A DNA stretch of 64,000 nucleotides from Dryas octopetala (GCA_963921425.1 OY992834.1:12383271-12447270); one strand, 5' to 3'; shown: positions 1-12,050, numbered from the stretch's first letter. Notes: generated by a model from the sequence alone, not told the origin. Numbers and translations: made by a program.

Positions 1-60
1 CACGTACTCACTAGAAAACCACCATTTGTAGCCACTAGCTTTGAAGCCACCATGGGCCAA
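1..60 (-). pseudogene. MATH-domain exon fragment at window edge
   Basis: Read on the minus strand, about 20-50 gives G-F-K-A-S-G-Y-K-W followed by a GT splice donor. This matches the end of exon 2 of the MATH gene at 1788-3671 (G-V-F-E-A-P-G-G-H-K-W, donor at the same codon phase). The sequence just upstream of it in gene direction (about 50-105) is not MATH coding. It resembles the non-coding DNA at 4058-4103, upstream of the complete gene. It is therefore probably a truncated or rearranged tandem copy, perhaps continuing beyond the window. Confidence 0.45.
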
Positions 61-1440
61 TATTACTGCCAAAAAATTTTCTGCTTCATTTTGATAGATT
101 AAAATTTTTATTTTTTATTTTTAGTTGAGTGATAGATTGAAAACTTAATTAAAACATACTTTGATTTAGCTTCAGAAATCAGTTACTTGGATAAGGGAGA
201 AGATTCAGTAATCAAAAATCAAATGAAATGTGAATACAAAGTTGAAGAGTTTTATGGACCATATATGGATGAGTTGAGAAATATATTCATGTTTTTTTAA
301 GAAAAAAAAGTAGAAAGTCATACTTATTTAATAAGGGAATCAATTAAATCAAGTTAATTGCTTTTTTTTACTTGCTAAATCATGTGAAATGCCATCTTAC
401 TAATGTGCAATGACATCTTACTAAACCATGTGCAATACCAATGCACCTTGATTTGAATATAGGGTTAGGGTGAACTGGCGCTTATAAGGAGCAATTCTCC
501 TAATAAGCCAATCAAAAGTTGGAATTGATTTTTTTTTTTAATTGTTTTAATGACCAATTCCTTCTTACAAGTCAACGCGTGCAGCTTGTGATTGGCTTGT
601 AAGGAGGAATGGATCCTTACATTTATGAAGTGAAGCATTGTTTTTTTTCCTGTTCAACCAATTCAGCAAATGTGGAAATGGTTTGGTAATTACATTTCAT
701 GTAGGCCTTGGATACTCTTGAAAAATCTTTTCCAGCAAACAATCACATCCTCAGCTTGATCATATGCAAGATCAGCTCCAAAACATTAAGAAATATATGC
801 ATTCTGCAGAATAATATATTGCTAAGATCAAGGGTATTGTTGATAAGCTTGCCGCAAATTAATGGAAACTTTTGTACTATACATCATCATTCTCATCAAT
901 ATTATTTGCGACATAATGTTGAAATCATAGAGTAACCCCAATTTTCTAATAACTAGTCTCTATTTCCTGTAAGGGTTTTGCTAATGACAGTCCTCCATGC
1001 ATGCATTCATAATGTTCTTTCAAACCGAAAAGTACTAGTAATTAGGAGGTTTGGATGTTGGCAATGTGGTAGTGAAGGCTTGGAGTCTATGGTGGTTGAG
1101 ATGGTCGGTGCCCTAAACAACTGGCTTCGGGCAGAGGATTGCTGTTGCAGGTTGAATATAAAAGTGGGGTCTTAATTTCTTAACTCTTAATAGAATAAGT
1201 AGTTGATCCAAATTAACATGATGTGATTGTTATGTCATCTCAAGTTTTTCATGATGAAAACCTAAAGAATGGTACTATTCATAGCTGAGTCTCTTTTCTT
1301 TTGGGCAGGATTCCTTATTGTAACTGGAGCTTCCTTTTTCTAAATGAATTCAGGCATCAGGCATCACTCAAGTAAGCATTGTTCCTTAGATAATTCAACC
1401 CAACCAGAAAAATTAAGGTACAATATATTTCCGTTGTTTA
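61..1440. other. Gene-free stretch
   Basis: AT-rich DNA with no open frame showing conserved protein features. A small palindromic feature around 475-610, with related AAGGAG/CTCCTT and AATTGGTCATT-like words on either side, suggests a decayed inverted-repeat element, but boundaries are unclear. Confidence 0.4.
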
Positions 1441-1467
1441 TATGCATTAAATCCCATAGATATGTAG

Positions 1468-1820
1468 GTGATAAAGTTGACACACTATGATGCACCTCTG
1501 CAATTTGAGTACAGCATATTCATAGGACTTCCAATACAATTCAAAGATTGGAGCCATCTATCTTAATGATATAGTCCTTTCTCCTTACTCATGAAAAAAC
1601 CCATAATCAGAGACACAACAAAGGACAAAAACAAGCACAACCTTTGTTTATTCAATTGAAACTTGAAAAGTAACTGATAAAGCTCACACACTATAATACA
1701 CCTCTGCAATTTGAGTACAGCATATTCATAGGGTTTCCAATACAATTCAGAAATTGGAACCATCAATGTTAATGATAAAGATCTCTCTCATGAAAAAACC
1801 TTAATCTCAGACACAACAAG
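1468..1820. repeat. Tandem duplication of the MATH gene 3' end
   Basis: About 1468-1622 and 1674-1820 are roughly 85-90% alike. Both carry GATAAAG-TGACACACTAT..., CTCTGCAATTTGAGTACAGC and the ATGAAAAAACC block. The second unit includes the last codons and stop of the MATH gene (1788-1820), so the duplication copied the 3' coding end plus 3'UTR downstream. Confidence 0.75.
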
Positions 1821-3671
1821 GATTTCAACTTCAGCAACTAATGTATCATTCTTAATGAATCCCTTCTCAGTTTCATGGAGATTTGTCAACGGCATAAAGG
1901 TTGGAAAACCCCATTCAGGGCTTGAGGAACTGAACCAGTGAGTAGCTGAAAGAGAATATTAAACTTTTAGAGAACCATATAAAACATAAATGCATATAAA
2001 GTGAGTGCTATATATGGAAAACAAAAGTAATTTTTGATGATATCTGAGCAAGATATCCTGTTATTTTGCCATGCTTTCTGTTAACCATAGGAAATGAAAC
2101 TCTTGTGGTTATGAACATTTATTAATTCTTATTTCCAAGTGAAGGATAATGAGTTAACGAGTAGATGATGAATTTGACAGAAAAAAAAGGGTGAATTACC
2201 TTTTTTTTCAGTGTGTTTACCATTGACTTGATCCAATATCCGAAGCTTGAATTCTGCATAAATTGCTCTCTTGGTTGGAAGGCTCTTCGAATCAGCCAAC
2301 TGTAAGGAAACTGTTAATGATTTGCCCCTTTGAACAGAATCCCCATTTGGAAAAACCTTTAACTTCCTAGAATCAGTAGAAAAAGAAAGTAATAGATGTC
2401 AGTCTAGGTTACAAGACTGCAATGGTGAAGTCAAACAGACAAACTCATGTACATGCACAAGCACGGGAGCAGGCAGAAGTGGAAAAGATGTTAAGATGTA
2501 CATACCAATTTCTTTCTCCAACAGTGAAAGCTTTAGATAGATAAGAAGGTTGATCTAATGCTGAGAAATTTTCCATGTTATAACTCAAAGTACCATTGCT
2601 AGGTTCCTTAACCATGGTAAGAGATTCCCATTTGCTATTGTGGCTGTAAACAAAAACCTCTGCTCCAAACTCGCAGCAGTCATCAACAAGGTATCCATTT
2701 GAAGAATTCTTGAAAGCCTCAAGGGAAATCAACTTTTTATAACCCCACACAGACTCCGCATCAAATCGGTTCATTGTTCCATCAGCATCTGTGCAATTTG
2801 AAAATTGAGTACATGGTATGGAAAACTTTAATACTTTTGCATGCATTCATTCACATGTGTGTAAATCAAATATCAGAGAGTTCATCACCTTGGATGGTCA
2901 AGTACTTCTTCTGCAAATGATCAAATACAAACAATTTAAAGTCAGCGTAAACCTCCCACCCTTGAGGATAAGTATCTGTCTCCGCTATTGTCAAGAAAAG
3001 GGAGATGTAACCATTCCCTTCTTTTTCTTCATTTGGGTAAAGTGACAACCTCCTGCAACACAAACTTACATCTCTGTTAGACCTTTTAAATATAGTATAA
3101 GAAGAATGGCAGGACCATAATGTCGAATCTATAAACTTGATCAGCATTCTCATTCAGATGGGAAACATACAAAATAGATCATTGAAACCCACCATTTGTG
3201 GCCACCAGGAGCTTCAAAGACACCAGAGTCATACTTTTCTGTCTTTGCTAGTAAGGAGTATGATTATATTTTCAATGAAAAGTGAGCTGGTGGAAGGTCT
3301 CTTTTGGATCTTGAAACCGCTGAAATTCATTTACAAAAGCAGAAAAAACTTATGGCAAAAAGCTAGTCTACATAGACAAGAATCATTGTTTCTCAACTGT
3401 TCAAAAATCTTTTTGATCAAGATGTTTCAGTGAAACCAAAAGACAAACATAAAGAAAAAAGAAAGGGATGATTCAGAGTCAGGGGCAAAACTGCAAATTT
3501 ACAGTTTCAAGTTACTTATTAAAGAAATTATATACTACTCTGATGGGATATTAGAAGAAAATAGCTCATTATCTGATCATAGAATGAGCATTTTTCTTCT
3601 AATAACTTTGAGAGGGAGAGGAATTAGCAAAACATACCAGTGATCCAGTTCTCCATTGCAGATAAAGGCAT
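1788..3671 (-). pseudogene. Two-MATH-domain (TRAF-like) protein gene with an in-frame stop at codon 30
   Basis: Six exons fit GT-AG rules and phase: 3671-3638, 3319-3193, 3052-2889, 2788-2506, 2366-2200 and 1945-1788, total 933 nt (310 codons plus stop). The product has two MATH/TRAF-like beta-sandwich repeats, like the plant At5g26280-type family. Repeat 1 shows RDLPPAHFSLKI and KWRLSLYPN; repeat 2 shows FTVGERNWKLKVFPNGDS and ends with GFPTFMPLTNL. The family is thought to bind partners through MATH domains; no catalytic domain is present. Codon 30 (3266-3264) is TAA where family members normally read Glu or His in the repeat 1 start, so only 29 residues would be made from this ATG. Everything downstream stays open and spliceable, which points to a recent nonsense change, a variable allele or a sequence error. 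A TATA-like stretch lies at 3717-3725. The 3' end is tandemly duplicated (1468-1820). Confidence 0.85.
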
Positions 3672-3716
3672 GTTTTCAAATGCCAGATGATGGATTAGTA
3701 CAGAGTTAAGGTATGC

Positions 3717-3725
3717 ATATATATA
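3717..3725 (-). promoter_or_regulatory. TATA-like box of the MATH gene
   Basis: TATATATAT on the minus strand, about 47 nt upstream of the first ATG (3671). The spacing leaves a very short 5'UTR. A second in-frame ATG at 3656 (M-E-N-W) would be a more comfortable start. Confidence 0.4.
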
Positions 3726-3739
3726 GAAAAACAATGCAG

Positions 3740-5580
3740 ATCAAGTTGAAAATTACAATATATTATTGGCATGACTATAAGATTAAATAGCAATATTACA
3801 ATTAAAAAAGACTGCAGGATTAGTTAAGACTGACTATAAAAGATATTAGCTAAAATTTTCTGTGATGCCAATAACTAATATAAAGAAAGACACTGGAATA
3901 TAAGCAATTAAGCAACTGTCAAAGAAAAAGTCAATGATAAGTAATGAGTTGTAATCTAACCAACACAATTCACAATTGACTATGTGCTTAATAGAACTAA
4001 ATATCTACCCATTAGTTTCGTACTTTGTTTTTAATAAAATTAAACCCAGAGAATATATTGGGCCAATATCATTGCAAACAAAATTACTGCCTCATTTGGA
4101 TAGGGAAATTTTCTCTTGTTTGACAATCTGACTTGTTTTATTGGCAGATTATCAATCTGAATCATTCAGAAATGGAATTCTTGTCAAAACTTCCTAGTTG
4201 TGAACATTCTAAAGTCAGAAAATTATACAACCCTAAAATAACCTCTATTTCAGCATAATTAAATTAAAACTTAATGATATTTTAAAGGGTTAAAATAACA
4301 TCCCACTTTTTGGGGATCAAGTTATCATATGTGGGGAGTTCTGCACATGCGCAAAATATATGTACATATAAATATGAGTATATAGACTAGTTGTCTGGTA
4401 AAGTCAAGTATATATGTTAATCCAAGTTGAAGCACAATATGAAACCTCAGAGTTCAAACCCAAAACAAAGTTGTTAAAATTCGACAAAGACTCAAAATCA
4501 ACAGTCTGCTCACCAATTTCTGCTTCTGATAGACAAAAAGGAGAATGTAAGATATCAACGCGCAAAGAATTTAATCTCCTTGTTTCCTCTCATCCTGCCT
4601 GGTCAGAGTTTAGTTTAGGAGTTCATCATCCACAAAAAGATGTTGAAAACCAGTTAGTCGAATGAAAACCGTTGGTCTACCCAGGAAAAACATAAAAAAA
4701 AACTATTAATAAGAGTTTTTATCAGGAATTATATTTGAAAATGTCAATTATGTTATCCCCTATTATTAGGTAATGTTAAGAATTGATTAAAAATTAAAAC
4801 TAATCAGACTTTTTTTTTAATCCGGGCGAGAATCGAGGTGGCAATTTGTGTTAGTGGATCGTATTTGTGTCAATTTGTGTTAGTGGATCGTATTTGTATG
4901 GTGTCATTTCATATTTGTGTTATATATTAGTTAATCTTAACTCAACATGTTAATTATGTTGAATGACTCAATCCGTTTATAATTGTGTCGTATTCGGATT
5001 GAATCATATATCTTATAATCTAAGAACTTAAACATAATTTCCTTTATTTTTAAAGCAAAATTGTCACTTTTGCCTAACTTGTAAAACAAAAACATATTTA
5101 ATTATGATATTATTGTATTCGTGTCAATAAATGGTAAACCATAATTCGCTAACTTTGTATTGGGTTCAAATTGTGTCAATAATTGACAAAGAGAAATTCA
5201 AACTTACTCCAAATTATGGAGAGAGATACTGAACCAATAACTAATTAGTAATTAGTGTACATTTTCTCAATTTCTCTCTCACATACTATTATTTCTCTCA
5301 AAATCTTCCTACTAAAAGTTCGACTACACTTTTATAGTTTTATCCAAGAAATAAACTTCTATCATGTTTTACATAGGATTTTGATCCTCCGCCTTCAGAG
5401 GGTGTGCTGATACATGGTGCGCCCCATAAATATATAACAATATATCACTTTTTCCATTATCTCGTACTTTTACTAATCATCTTCTAAACACTAACTCTCA
5501 CGCATCATGTGTGATATTTCTTCTAACTAGTATTTATAAGGTTAGGCTATGTGAAACAATTAAATATCTGTCGTTGGCAT
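3740..5580. other. Gene-free stretch with decayed repeat
   Basis: No convincing gene. About 4850-4910 has two direct copies of TTGTGTTAGTGGATCGTATT, and related GTGTCAATAA words recur to about 5200. This composition is typical of decayed plant DNA-transposon termini. An 83-codon open frame at 4414-4665 has no recognisable domain and was not called. Confidence 0.4.
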
Positions 5581-5588
5581 TGAAGACT

Positions 5589-5903
5589 AAGAGGTGTCTC
5601 CAACTTGGATTTTATTGGGTTTTAAAAGTTCAATAAAATTTAGGTCCAACTCAGATTTTAATGGATTTCAAAAAAATTAAAATGTCCCCAACTCAGATTT
5701 TAATGAATTCTAATGAAATTCAAGTGTCTTCAAATAGTCATGGCCGGATTTCATTAAACGAAGGATTTTAATAGATTTAAATATATTTGGATGCATTTTT
5801 TACACATAACAAATTTTATGAGAATTCTAACCAATTCTCTTGGATTTTGGTAAATTCTATGCATTTTAAAATTCATTAAAATATGAGTTAAAGACACAAG
5901 GTT
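5589..5903. mobile_element. Putative MITE
   Basis: The left end (AGGTGTCTCCAACTTGGATT then TTTTATTGGGTTTTAAAA) is matched in inverted orientation by the right end, whose reverse complement reads CCTTGTGTCTTTAACTCATA then TTTTAATGAATTTTAAAA. Several internal AACTCAGATTTTAATG repeats are present. Terminal similarity is imperfect and no clear target duplication was seen. Confidence 0.5.
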
Positions 5904-6634
5904 TTCTCACAAAAAAGAAGATAACAAAGAGTGCTAAGATACAACATGTGAGTTATTTTACAGTAATTTTATTTGAATCCCAAAAATACTCTTTTAAGTT
6001 CATCTATTATTTTTGTGACATTTTAAATTCAATTTTTCTTCTTAAAATTGTAATATATATATATATATATTTTATAGAAAATGTTAGAAAACCTTCTTTC
6101 AAATTTAAAATGATAAGTGTAATTTTAAGTTGATTTAGACATTTATGTAATTATGTATCAATTATACCCTCTATTTTGAGGTAAATTTGGGATTTCATTG
6201 ATGTAATATAAACCGTTTGAACGCTAGAAATTGCATCCGAACACTTATAAATGTTATACTAGGATTGAACTAGATGTAACATATATAGCTAGGCTTGCCT
6301 GGTCTCATCTCCTCCCTCATTCTCCCAGCAATTTTCTCCCATATATACTCTTTATGTCTTTTTAACTTATAAGGCACAAATAAAATTAATTAAACTTGTT
6401 TATCAAATCTTTTCGAAATTAAAAAGAAAAACAACACAAAATTAATCTAAAAGGACAACTTCATTAATTTTAAGCAATTTTGTCAAAATAGGACAAAACA
6501 AAAAAACAGCTAGCTAGTACTAGTAGTCATAGCTAGAATTGTCTAAGCACTGCCATTATTCATCGGGAAATAACTAACTAGCAGTAAATTAACAGTGATA
6601 ATTAATCAAAATTGATTTTGAAAAGACAAAAATT

Positions 6635-7476
6635 CTAATTATAATAGGGTCCTCGGTTAGGCCTGTCTTTGTCAAACCTCTTACACCAAAGAGGCCTACC
6701 GTCCACCATAAATTTTATTTCCTGTTTCCCGCGCAGGACAAGCCACGGTGTTACCACTGAATGGAATATTACTTTCCCAAACAATGGAGGCCGGTCTTCT
6801 CGAGGTTCTGGATCGTGTATATATACCCGCTCAACGCATTCACCATAACACCTGAAATAAAAATGAATCACACAATCACACATTAGACTCATACTTTCAA
6901 GGAAAATAACATATTAAAAACTGCAAAACTATTAATTTGTACATTTTCGAATATTATTTTGTATATCATCTCTCTAATAAAAGTGAGATTTACAAATATA
7001 TATATAACGCGACTGAACAACATATATATACCCATAATAATAGTACGTACCACTAGATCCATGGATCTCACAAATCATTTGAACTTTTTTATACAAAGAA
7101 ACACATGAAACAAACAATTAAACCCTACGATATAAACACTTACATATATGCTTAACGATATAAACACTTACATATATGCTTAATAATAATAACAATGGAA
7201 TAAATAAAAAACTTACGCTGTAAAAAAGCGGGCGATCTGGCGCGGGGCGAGAGGGTAGCCATTGGAGAAGGTCAAGAAACAGCACCTATCATCTTCAGGC
7301 GCGCGGTTGTTGATGGGGTCCCATTCCGCCGCAAGCGGGTTCAGTTTGCTCTCAGCCACCGCTTGACTGTCGCAAAACGGCGCCGTGGCCACCACCATAT
7401 TGGTAGTTGCACCACTACTAGCAGCCCTGTTCTCAACTTGTGCGCCATTGGATTGGATAACCTGCTTGGCTTCCAT
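6635..7476 (-). CDS. Small RRM-like protein with PAM2-type motif
   Basis: Two exons, 7476-7217 and 6851-6635, joined at phase 2 across a GT-AG intron (7216-6852), encode 158 aa. Residues 45-54 (LNPLAAEWDP) fit the PAM2 consensus for binding the MLLE/PABC domain of poly(A)-binding protein, except that Trp replaces the usual Phe, as in the PAM2w variant of LARP4. Residues about 65 to 145 look like a single RRM-type fold: a beta1/RNP2-like strand CCFLTFSNG, a helix, then LFGKVIFHS as the RNP1-like strand and a closing PLWCKRF strand. Role by inference: an mRNA-linked adaptor that contacts poly(A)-binding protein. The N-terminal 40 residues are Ala/Ser/Thr-rich and probably disordered. The start is the first ATG after a purine/pyrimidine-rich 5'UTR. 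The gene is isolated. The RRM assignment is by pattern only, because the aromatic RNP residues are weak. Confidence 0.75.
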
Positions 7477-7579
7477 GTTGATGAAAGGTCAAATGGGTGT
7501 GTTTGTGAGAGAGAGAGAGAGACAGAGAGACAGAGAGAGTACTGTGAGAGTTGTGAGAGAAATGGAGGTGTTGGGGGTG

Positions 7580-7590
7580 AATATATAGGG
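7580..7590 (-). promoter_or_regulatory. TATA box of the RRM-like gene
   Basis: CCTATATATTC on the minus strand, about 105 nt upstream of the ATG at 7476. The intervening 5'UTR carries a GA/CT microsatellite at about 7507-7540, common in plant leaders. Confidence 0.65.
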
Positions 7591-7689
7591 AAGGAGAGTT
7601 ATGATGATGAGAAAGAATTGTCCCTACTTGAGAATTTGGTTACTAGTTTATATGGAAACGAAGGTGTATGAATAAGGCACCCTTTAAAG

Positions 7690-8800
7690 TGCAGCCGAGT
7701 ATGAGTTGGACGGGTGCATACAAAGGGATACTTCGAAAGGGTACTTCTAATTTGACCCAAAAAAAAAAAACAGGGTACTTCTAAAGTTTTGCATATACAT
7801 AGTTGTTTAATTTGTAGAATATTGTGGGATTAATTTTGCTAAAAATTTAAGGGTGGAATTAGTTTTTCAGTCACATAGTTTATTTCATTGTCATTTTATG
7901 CATATTTTCCTTTGGTCTAACTTAATAATGCATGTAAATTTTCTACAAGCAAATGTTTGATTTTCTTGTTTCATATATATGCATGGTTAAAAAATGTGTA
8001 ACTATTTACGTACGTACGTCTCTAAAAACATAATAGTAAAGACACACTGTAAATGAAATGTTTACGTTGTGAAAATAATAACGATTTAGCTTGTTTCAAT
8101 TGGCCGGTTGACAAATTTAGTATACTTGACTGTTATGTTCGTTAATATTCGTTATTTTAATTAGGATGCGCCGTTATTTTTTTTACCCTTATTGTTCATA
8201 ACGATCGTTATTCTGAGTTAAGAAATATTTGACTCCACTATAAGTTTTATTGCATTTTAATTAACTTAATCATCCGAATTGTTGTACCCTATAATAAAGT
8301 TAGTTTCTACATAAATTTACTTTTTTCTTAATGTTGAAAGAAGTTGCATCACAGTTTAACTATTCTAAATCATTTTTATGTTAATTTCCACTAAATGTTC
8401 AAAGTCATGGGATATGTATAATTCTTCTATTTTTGTTTTTCCATTTCTTTTTTGTTTTGCATATTGTATCCATCAAATCCCTACTATGTTAAGACATATG
8501 CATTCTAAGGATGAGTTGTAAATTTTTATTTTGAAAAATAATCACCTTGCCAATTATAAAATCCCTAGTCCTCGATGCGTTAGCTACAAAAATATCATAT
8601 TTGAGTAACCAATTAACCGTCATTAATTAATGATGGAATAATTCTTAGCCAGGTGTGAATTGGATATATATATATATATATATTCAATTTCCCTTAATTA
8701 ATAGCATATATTAATTGACTATTATAAACGCTTTCCATAATTTCCATTATACCCTCATTATGAATATTTACTATATTGGATATCAGCCAACAAATATATT
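7690..8800. other. Gene-free AT-rich stretch
   Basis: No gene features. Contains a short (TA)n run at about 8667-8684 and homopolymer runs. Confidence 0.4.
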
Positions 8801-8820
8801 TGACAATATACTTGCTTTAG

Positions 8821-9024
8821 TATAATGCTATACTTACTACATTCTTATACCATATTTTTATACCATCTGACGTGTCATTACTTTATTGGACAAAGTTTTT
8901 CTTTTCCTTTTTGGGTTTTTATTTTTATTTTTTAATATCCAATGTATGAATGCCATGTAAGTTGCCACATAAGGTGGTATGAAATTATGGTATAAAAATG
9001 TGGTATATGTAGCACTACTGTTTA
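8821..9024. mobile_element. MITE with TACCA-rich inverted ends
   Basis: The left end (ATAATGCTATACTTACTACA, then TTCTTATACCATATTTTTATACCATC) pairs with the right end, whose reverse complement reads GTAGTGCTACATATACCACA, then TTTTTATACCATAATTTCATACCACC. The element is about 200 bp, with roughly 50-bp imperfect terminal inverted repeats and no coding capacity. Confidence 0.65.
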
Positions 9025-9039
9025 CTTTATTGCCTAACA

Positions 9040-10200
9040 TGTCAATATGTCATTTTTATATATTTAGTCAAAAAGTATCTAACATATCTTTCCAAAACAA
9101 AATACGAGTCATTAAAGAAGCAGATAAATTTATTCCTCAAAAAAGAAAAAAAAAAAAAAAAAAAAACAGAAGAAGCAGATAAATTTCCAGCGCATAACAA
9201 ATTGTCACTTTTATTTTACATGCTCACTCTTTGTTTTCTCTTCTTAATTTCTTATACTACAAATTGTATTCACACTGCAAATGCATTGTATGTGTGCTAC
9301 CGAATGTGCTATGTTTTTTAGTTTTAATTAATATTGTACATGGATAGTTGGACTTCTTTTTGGGCCTGATTCGTGAAAGACCTCCACAGCACATTAATTT
9401 CTCAATTTGAAGGAAAATACCATATTGATCTCGAGGAATATGTATTTCTCAAATATTTGAGCCCTAAATTGCACATTAATCATTGAATTGCACTTTTGTC
9501 CCCTAAAAAACACAAGACTCCCTTATTATTTAATGTGAAGCATCTCTGTTTTTTAATTCTACTAATTAATATGCTTATATGCACAATATTTGAGATGGGT
9601 GTTACACTCTTCTTAATTTTATCTAACTGGATATATATTACATTAGTTCACTAGAAAAAATATACAATCTTATTTGAAAATTGAAGGCGATGATGTATCA
9701 TCTTTTGATTGGATAGTAATTATCTATTTTTTCCTTCAATATTATGATAATATGTATGTAAAAAATAGGGTTTTTTTTTTTTTCATGTACAAAATGAAAA
9801 AGCCCATGATCGGCCATCCGACATGCAAAAACATAGTGACAGATCGGTCCACTTTAATAAGATGATCGCTCTGCACCTTCACTAAGCGTTTGGCAATTGC
9901 AACTGTGCGATAGTGATTATTTGAATTGTATAAAATATTTGTGTTATATTGTTACTAATTGCCAATGTACGACAATGACAATTTGCCCAGTTAAAAAAAA
10001 ATACACTGAGCGCTCGACACCAAAACACGGAAGCAAATATAACGTGGACATACTTATCATTGCAATTTTTTAGATGAATTTTTCATTAAAGACTGTAAAA
10101 TGGACTTTAAAGTAATTTACTTTAAAAAAAATTCTAATTACACGTCTTTAAAATAACTTTATGAGCGGTTCTTAACTTATATTTGATTAACTATGATATT
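9040..10200. other. Gene-free AT-rich stretch
   Basis: Nothing coding recognised. Contains a poly(A) run near 9147-9166 and generic AT-rich DNA. Confidence 0.4.
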
Positions 10201-10203
10201 TAT

Positions 10204-10611
10204 TTTAAAGGGAAAATATTTCAAGAAGGATTTAAATTTTGACTCCCATGTCAATCCAAGATGCATATTATGGGTTCCATCAGTGTGCCCCCTTAATTTT
10301 AATTTTGAAGCCAATTTACCCCTTCCAATAGTCCAATTACATTTTCCGTCCAAAACAGTCCCACATGCGTAAAGTAATTTGACTTCTATGGACTTGTATT
10401 ACAAGTGGAATGACAAAGTTACCTTTTGAAAAATTGATCACATGCATGACACGTGACAACTTTTGGACAAAATTTGGAACCGAGTTGAAAAAAGTGACAT
10501 ATTAGCATCCAAAGTAAAGTTGAGTGGGCAAATTGGTATAACTAATAATTTATGTCATCAATTGACACATGGGGCAAAATTTAAGTCCTTTTTGAAAAAT
10601 TTCCCTTTAAA
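10204..10611. mobile_element. MITE with inverted ends flanked by TTTAAA
   Basis: The core 10210-10605 begins GGGAAAATATTTCAAGAAGG and its reverse-complemented right end begins GGGAAATTTTTCAAAAAGGA; both continue YTTAAATTTTG. TTTAAA stands immediately outside each end and may be a target duplication or part of the terminus. Length is 396 bp and it is non-coding. Confidence 0.65.
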
Positions 10612-10639
10612 TGTGGTAGTGCATTTAAAATAAGCTCAA

Positions 10640-12050
10640 ATATAAATACATTCATCAACTATAAGGAGTACTTAAAGTTAGTTCACAAGCCAAAAAGTAT
10701 TTCCAATTCACAAATTAACTAACGAAAAATTATAATATAGTTAGCACGTCCATCAAGATTTGTGCCCAAAAAATATCAAAACTTTAAAAAATAAAAAAAT
10801 AGAAATAAAACTAAAAAAACTAAAAAATTTGATAATACCCCTTAGATCACCCAAGTCCTCCCATTGTATTATTAAAAATGTACATCAACAACGTTCAATG
10901 TGGCATTTAACGTTTGTTTGGAGGAAATCTTGATGAACGTGCTATATTGTGAGTTTTCGTTAATTAATATATAAATTTAAATTATTTTTTTGTTCATAGA
11001 TCAACTTAAAATACCCCTTATTGTGGGTAGATGTATTTGTACTTGTACTTAAGTCTTTAAAATACCTTTATTTTCAATCTTAATAATGAATTTAAGCTTA
11101 CAATGAAAAGACAAAACAAATTTGAGCAGGCTTTTCATTTTAAATAGTTTGTAATATGTCCGAGTTGAGCTATGCACCAATTTTTGTAGTTTTGATCGAG
11201 CAACTTGTGCATCTTGTTCTTTTCTTGCTAATTTGATTCTTCAATAAAGCTATGTGAAAGAATGATCCATATTCATATCCTCTAATAGGGAAGACCATGA
11301 TTAATTAAAAGTTCCCAAGGCCTTGTTTTTTTGCTCATGAAGTTCCCAAGGTTGATGACAATGGAAGAAAGGAGATCATGGAGTGATCCAAGACATGCAT
11401 GGATTTGTTCCTCCATTTTGAATGAGACAATGCTTCAAAGAAAATTTGGTTAAAAAACCCCCAAAATTTGGTTGTTGCTGGAGTGGACTATGATAGTAAT
11501 GAAGATACAAACCTTTTGTCCAATGAAGGCCCAGTGGGCTAAGAACCTAGAGACACAAAACATTTGTACGACCCAAAATGCACAAGGGCCCAGAAGTTAA
11601 CAACTACCCGAAACGACGTCGTTGCTTCTATTGAAAGGTCAAACACGACACGGACGACCTAGACTCAGACAGGTGCTTAGACATATCAGTTATATTGTCC
11701 GATCATCAAAATGGACGGCTGAGATCTGCTAATGGCCTCACACCCTAACCGCCCCACAATAAAGATTAAAGTGTACCAACATCATTATTTTTCCAACACT
11801 CTAACCTAAAGTACTGAAAAAGTTAATATTATCACCCAAAAAAAAAGTTAATATTTTCAATTTTAATATTTTATTTTAAATAAAAGAATGACGATTTTAA
11901 CATTCTAATTTTGTACATTTATACTTTTTTATTTTATTTTTATGCTTTGATAATTGAGCAAATTAATGAAAAAAAATAAAAGAGAGGAGACAATTGCGAA
12001 AATAGCTACCCAAATATAATTAATTAATTATATTATAGGAATTATTAAAT
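10640..12050. other. Gene-free stretch upstream of the DnaJ gene
   Basis: AT-rich. No ORF with recognisable features. A short GC-richer part (about 11570-11760) includes AAACGACGTCGTT, a palindromic word common in plant repeats and promoters. Confidence 0.4.

Noticed and set aside
4414..4665. 83-codon open frame
   Set aside because: No domain, no splice-linked neighbours, lies in repeat-rich intergenic DNA.
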